Below, one piece after another: positions 5,894-8,578 of a stretch of 8,578 bases of DNA. The notes beneath the pieces were generated by a model that was not told where the DNA came from, searched no databases, and worked only from the letters and a program-made list of their open reading frames with translations. The translations under genes were made by a program, and so were the position numbers. The first letter of the stretch is position 1, and every line of letters starts with the position of its first letter. The stretch lies in NCBI GenBank assembly GCA_937901485.1, contig CALGTT010000270.1:1-8578 (forward strand), given 5' to 3'. This DNA comes from an uncultured Ruminococcus sp. (GTDB lineage Bacteria > Bacillota > Clostridia > Oscillospirales > Ruminococcaceae).

Positions 5894-7711
5894 ATGACAA
5901 ATAGCATTATGGATGAAAGAACAACAAAGGTAGCTGTTTCTCGTTTGCACGGTCGGAAAATGAGTGCACAGTTAAAGGCAGAAGAGATGACATTTGAATT
6001 GCAGGATGTGTTCTTTGCTGATCAGAATCTGTCATCAAAGATGAACAAAGACATGGAGGCGATTGAAGCTTTTCTCTATAACTGCATTTACGATTACCGC
6101 AGCTGGAGAAAAAAGAGTGATGCCGGAAAAACTCTGGATAGTCGCCTTGCAGAATTGCAGAGAAAACTGACGTATGCCCGTATTCCTGATGATGCAGGCG
6201 ATTTGCTCTTATGCTTTCTGGAAGAATACTATGATGATGACAAATTTCTGAAGCAAATCGAAGCACGTTTTGGCTTCTGGTCTGCAATCAAGCGTTTCCT
6301 GATCACGCACGGTGATCCTGATGCACCGACACATGATAAGAAAAAAGATCGTGCAAAGGGGGCACTTCAGCACGCAAAGGGCAATTACCATGAACTGGAA
6401 GACAGAAGCGCGAAGGAAATGTTCACAGCGATGATGAAGAAGCTGGAGATCCCCAAGCCGACATCCGAGAAGGGAGAGCTTTGCGAGATTGGAAGCCTTG
6501 TGAATCACTGGCTCAAGGACGCAGAAAAAGTGAGCCGTGAGGTTGTTCTTCGTACGGCATTCGGTTTACAGCTTGACGACGCAGAAGCAAAGGAGCTTCT
6601 CCGCAGCGGGCAGTGTGATCCGTTTGATCCGACAGATCTGTATGATTCGGTGATTCGCTACGGCTTGCGGCAGGGCATGACACTGATGGAAACTACGGCT
6701 CTGTACGAACGGATCTTCCTGGAGTTTTTGCAGAGACTTCACGAGCTTCCGGATTGGCGTGGATTTGGTACATATCAGGAGAATATGACATTTTCCGATT
6801 ATTATTATGCTGAACAGCAGATTCTGAACATTCTTTCTCTGGATGAGAGCAAATTTGTACAGGCTCTGATGCCGCTGATCCGCATTTCAAAGGAGAAGAT
6901 GGTGGAAGCATTGTCACTGACAAGCCAGCTGAGCAATGCTGATGCCTATACTTCCGCACTTTCTGCTTATGCGGCAGCATTGGAAACAGGGGAAGAAACC
7001 AGAGAAATTGTAGATACGATCGTATCTGTACTTACAGAATGCAGAGTGAAGGGTGCAAATGAGAAGAAAACCACCTCTGCACTGAACAGCAAGCTGGAAT
7101 CCTATGTTTCCTATCTGGAGTACAAGCGTCAGGCATTGATGCAGAAGCCTTTGCAGGAACAGCTGAACATGCTGAAAAACAGTGTGGATGAGCTTCGTGT
7201 TATAATGGTATCCGATGTGATGGCATATGAGGTGGACAAGCAGATTCGAAAGGTTCGTGAATCCGTTCACTATCAGCAGCATCCCAAGGATACGGATAAG
7301 AGCCGAAATGCTGTGGACAGATTGGAACAGCGTGTTGCAAAGCTCATGGCATATCTGGTGGATGGTGCTAAGGTCGAACAGCGTGATATCGGAGAGAATC
7401 CGTTTACGGCTGAACGTATTCTTTCTTTGCTGAATGGTGAAAAGCTTGTGGAACGAAGCGATCTGCTCCGTCTGGCGTATTTCGACACACTCATGGAGTA
7501 TTATCTGGTGAGAGATCATGGCAATGTTGCAGAAGAATCGGCTGCCTATTTTGAAAAGAAAGCAAATGAGCTGCTGAGAAATGCTGTCTATCCTGAGCTG
7601 TATGTCCGTTCGCCTCTTGACTGTCTGATGATCCACAGTCTGTGCCAGGGCGAGGAATGTGTGCGTGTCTACCAGAAGCTGATGCCGAATCAGATGGAAT
7701 CGGAGGAGTAA
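5894..7711 (+). CDS. Unrecognised 605-residue, mostly helical protein
   Basis: The ATG at 5894 is chosen because GGAGGAGG lies upstream (5879-5886) and the promoter's start point near 5864 excludes the earlier in-frame start at 5846. The protein is charged and soluble, predicted mainly alpha-helical by eye, with no signal peptide or membrane segment. Residues 140-165 are a basic, probably flexible stretch (DKKKDRAKG). Residues 214-275 (SREVVLRTAFGLQLDDAEAK, then LLRSGQ, YDSVIRYGL and LYERI) recall the second half of the helix-turn-helix-like domain whose first half is suggested in the gene at 3841. Residues 370-490 look coiled-coil-like, with VDELRVIM and AVDRLEQRVAKLMAYL. It is transcribed from its own strong promoter just after the phosphatase operon and may be a scaffold or regulator in that pathway. 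It is somewhat less GC-rich than the genes upstream. No enzymatic motif is seen and no function is claimed. Confidence 0.9.
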   Translation: MTNSIMDERTTKVAVSRLHGRKMSAQLKAEEMTFELQDVFFADQNLSSKMNKDMEAIEAFLYNCIYDYRSWRKKSDAGKTLDSRLAELQRKLTYARIPDDAGDLLLCFLEEYYDDDKFLKQIEARFGFWSAIKRFLITHGDPDAPTHDKKKDRAKGALQHAKGNYHELEDRSAKEMFTAMMKKLEIPKPTSEKGELCEIGSLVNHWLKDAEKVSREVVLRTAFGLQLDDAEAKELLRSGQCDPFDPTDLYDSVIRYGLRQGMTLMETTALYERIFLEFLQRLHELPDWRGFGTYQENMTFSDYYYAEQQILNILSLDESKFVQALMPLIRISKEKMVEALSLTSQLSNADAYTSALSAYAAALETGEETREIVDTIVSVLTECRVKGANEKKTTSALNSKLESYVSYLEYKRQALMQKPLQEQLNMLKNSVDELRVIMVSDVMAYEVDKQIRKVRESVHYQQHPKDTDKSRNAVDRLEQRVAKLMAYLVDGAKVEQRDIGENPFTAERILSLLNGEKLVERSDLLRLAYFDTLMEYYLVRDHGNVAEESAAYFEKKANELLRNAVYPELYVRSPLDCLMIHSLCQGEECVRVYQKLMPNQMESEE

Positions 7712-7718
7712 GGAGAAA

Positions 7719-7733
7719 CCCCATCGCTTGGGG
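7719..7733 (+). other. Short CCCCA/TGGGG hairpin after the 605-residue gene
   Basis: CCCCA at 7719-7723 pairs with TGGGG at 7729-7733 around TCGCT, 7 bp after the stop codon. No T run follows. It is the first of two hairpins between this gene and the next promoter. Confidence 0.4.
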
Positions 7734-7761
7734 ATAAATGGGATTTCACAGGGAAACTATG

Positions 7762-7805
7762 GTAATACCGCACAAAGCTGTAAAAGAATCTTTGTGCGGT
7801 ATTAC
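7762..7805 (+). terminator. Perfect 16-bp hairpin, possible terminator or structured 3' end
   Basis: GTAATACCGCACAAAG at 7762-7777 is perfectly complementary to 7790-7805, with a 12-nt loop. It lies between the end of the 605-residue gene and the next promoter, where a terminator is expected. The T run is poor: the nearest is ATTTTTG at 7812-7818, 7 nt beyond the stem. It could therefore be a factor-assisted terminator or an mRNA-protecting structure. Confidence 0.55.
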
Positions 7806-7829
7806 ACTATACATTTTTGTAATCGAATG

Positions 7830-7858
7830 TTGTCAAAATATATCGGATGTGGTATAAT
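7830..7858 (+). promoter_or_regulatory. Near-consensus sigma-A promoter for the small AT-rich genes
   Basis: TTGTCA at 7830-7835 and TATAAT at 7853-7858 are 17 bp apart, with an extended -10 TGG. From ATCG through ATGTGGTATAATAT it closely matches the promoter at 5829-5857, so the two transcripts may be expressed together. The start point should be near 7865, about 30 nt before the ATG at 7894. Confidence 0.85.
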
Positions 7859-7893
7859 ATAGTAAAGGATTTTTCTGAAAGGGCGTGGAGGCT

Positions 7894-8235
7894 ATGAATG
7901 AAGATAAAAAAATTGTTTGGAATATGAGGGAGACTGTTCCGAAAGCTGCAGGCGACTACGAATCTAATGTGCCGAAAACAGAACTTGATGAGACGATTGA
8001 GTCAGTTGAGACGGAAGGCTCGGATGAAGAGGTTGGTGGGGTTACAGGGACTACTGCCGCACCATTATCGTTTCTTCAAAATATAGTGGGTTTTATACCC
8101 CAATTATTATCAAAACTAAAGAAAGAACAAAAACCAATTATTATTACGGGCAATAACGTTGCTGTTGGTAAGGGAAATGTTATTGGTAATGATAATGAGG
8201 TGAATGGAGGCAAGAAAATTGTTCAAAAGAGATAA
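7894..8235 (+). CDS. Small hypothetical protein with an acidic N-terminus and GNDN motif
   Basis: This is a 113-residue protein. The ATG at 7894 is chosen for its position after the promoter. AAAGGG (7878-7883) gives a workable 10-nt spacing, while GGAGG at 7887-7891 is too close; an in-frame GTG at 7885 is a less likely start. Residues 1-48 are acidic and probably disordered. Residues 57-77 (PLSFLQNIVGFIPQLLSKLKK) form an amphipathic helix. Residues 82-103 are Asn/Gly/Val-rich: IIITGNNVAVGKGNVIGNDN. Such short repeated turns resemble beta-solenoid-like segments in bacterial effector-associated proteins, though only about two turns are present. The next gene encodes a similar GNDN segment, so the two products may pair or co-assemble. 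Base composition is clearly more AT-rich than upstream, suggesting separate acquisition. No known family is recognised. Confidence 0.75.
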   Translation: MNEDKKIVWNMRETVPKAAGDYESNVPKTELDETIESVETEGSDEEVGGVTGTTAAPLSFLQNIVGFIPQLLSKLKKEQKPIIITGNNVAVGKGNVIGNDNEVNGGKKIVQKR

Positions 8236-8265
8236 TGATTTAGAAAAGAGAAAGGGGGGCAACTG

Positions 8266-8578
8266 ATGATTGATGGAGAACACAACACGGTCGGTAATGA
8301 CAATGTTGATGGCAAAAAAAATAGAATATATAAAATTTGGGGATTTATGCTTTATGGAAATGATAATAAGCTTACAATTACTTCTCCAATTGTTGTTATT
8401 TCATGCTTCGTTGTTATTGCTATTATTGTTGCAATTTTGGTTGAACCCTTAAAATCTGCTATTGATAATAACGGGAAGGTGATTGAACTGTTGAATGAAA
8501 AACAGAACCCAACCTCTTCACTTACAACACCATCGTCTTTTACCACTACAGAGTCATCGGAAAACACCACCCCCCCCC
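8266..8578 (+). CDS. Membrane protein with GNDN motif, 3' truncated by the window edge
   Basis: An open frame of 104 codons runs from the ATG at 8266 off the right edge with no stop. AAAGGGGGG (8251-8259) lies 6 nt before the ATG. Residues 1-38 hold HNTVGNDNVDG and LYGNDNKLTI, matching the motif in the preceding product. Residues 39-60 (TSPIVVISCFVVIAIIVAILVE, which includes a Cys) form one transmembrane helix. A short linker (SAIDNNGKVIELLNEKQ) and a Thr/Ser/Pro-rich stretch (residues 82-104) follow, typical of an exported flexible stalk. The likely topology is N-terminus in, C-terminus out. It lies 30 bp after the preceding stop and shares its low GC, so the two form an operon. A 60-codon frame overlapping it at 8270-8452 is a shadow. 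Function is unknown and the C-terminal domain is missing. Confidence 0.75.
   Translation, partial: MIDGEHNTVGNDNVDGKKNRIYKIWGFMLYGNDNKLTITSPIVVISCFVVIAIIVAILVEPLKSAIDNNGKVIELLNEKQNPTSSLTTPSSFTTTESSENTTPP
8570..8578. repeat. Run of nine C at the right edge
   Basis: Bases 8570-8578 are all C and lie in the frame of the truncated membrane protein, as Pro codons after a Thr-rich stretch. The true length is unknown because the window ends here. In an otherwise AT-rich gene such a run is unusual. It could be a slippage-prone tract or a sequencing or assembly break. Confidence 0.7.

Noticed and set aside
6914..7636. A 240-codon reverse-strand frame inside the 605-residue gene
   Set aside because: It is antisense to a gene with a consensus promoter and ribosome site. 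Its Cys/His/Ile-rich product looks like antisense translation.
7747..7772. Resemblance of GGTAATACCGCACAAAG to a conserved 16S rRNA stretch
   Set aside because: Only a short stretch matches and the surrounding bases form a simple perfect hairpin. There is no rRNA gene here.
7738..7857. A small open frame (about 39 codons) covering the perfect hairpin
   Set aside because: The 16-bp inverted repeat and the promoter occupy nearly all of it, and there is no well-placed ribosome site.
8270..8452. A 60-codon frame rich in Leu overlapping the last gene
   Set aside because: The overlapping frame from 8266 has a better-spaced ribosome site and encodes the GNDN motifs and a normal membrane protein. 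The Leu-rich product is an out-of-frame reading of the hydrophobic segment.

Overview
The window looks like a chromosomal or integrated accessory segment from a Bacillota bacterium of the Ruminococcus/Oscillospiraceae kind. The evidence is strong AGGAGG ribosome sites, sigma-A promoters with extended -10 boxes, moderate GC in the first two thirds and same-strand operons. This placement is an inference from style, not from a marker gene. All supported genes lie on the + strand. No rRNA, tRNA, CRISPR array, transposase or integrase was seen.

Layout. (1) Positions 3-1109 hold the tail of an unrecognised gene, a HAD-superfamily hydrolase and a strong terminator hairpin. (2) Positions 1229-3267 hold a two-gene unit. 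The first gene has a long acidic N-terminal region followed by a PD-(D/E)XK nuclease domain resembling that of Card1/Can2 (DUF1887) proteins, but with no CARF sensor domain. The second is a winged-helix protein resembling the replication-relaxation family. A hairpin sits between them and a terminator follows. (3) Positions 3270-3634 are non-coding and carry three repeated promoter-like elements about 100 bp apart. (4) Positions 3635-5768 are a tight operon: a 62-residue single-pass membrane protein, an unrecognised 307-residue protein and a PP2C-type protein phosphatase with an acidic linker and a small C-terminal domain. (5) Positions 5829-7711 hold a consensus promoter and a 605-residue, mostly helical protein of unknown function. 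(6) Positions 7712-8578 are clearly more AT-rich. They hold a 16-bp perfect hairpin, a second near-consensus promoter and two small genes whose products share an Asn/Gly-rich GNDN motif. The second of these is a membrane protein that runs off the window in a C9 run.

How the parts may work together (inference). The phosphatase, the membrane peptide, and two large proteins whose sequences recall two halves of a helix-turn-helix-like domain suggest a Ser/Thr phospho-signalling module. No kinase is visible, so it would have to lie outside the window. The nuclease-type protein and the phosphatase share an acidic tether followed by the peptide GFLRQ, which links the two operons. These links, the triple promoter array and the GNDN gene pair are the most interesting items. 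The window could be part of an undescribed mobile-element or defence-like locus, but the sequence alone does not prove this.
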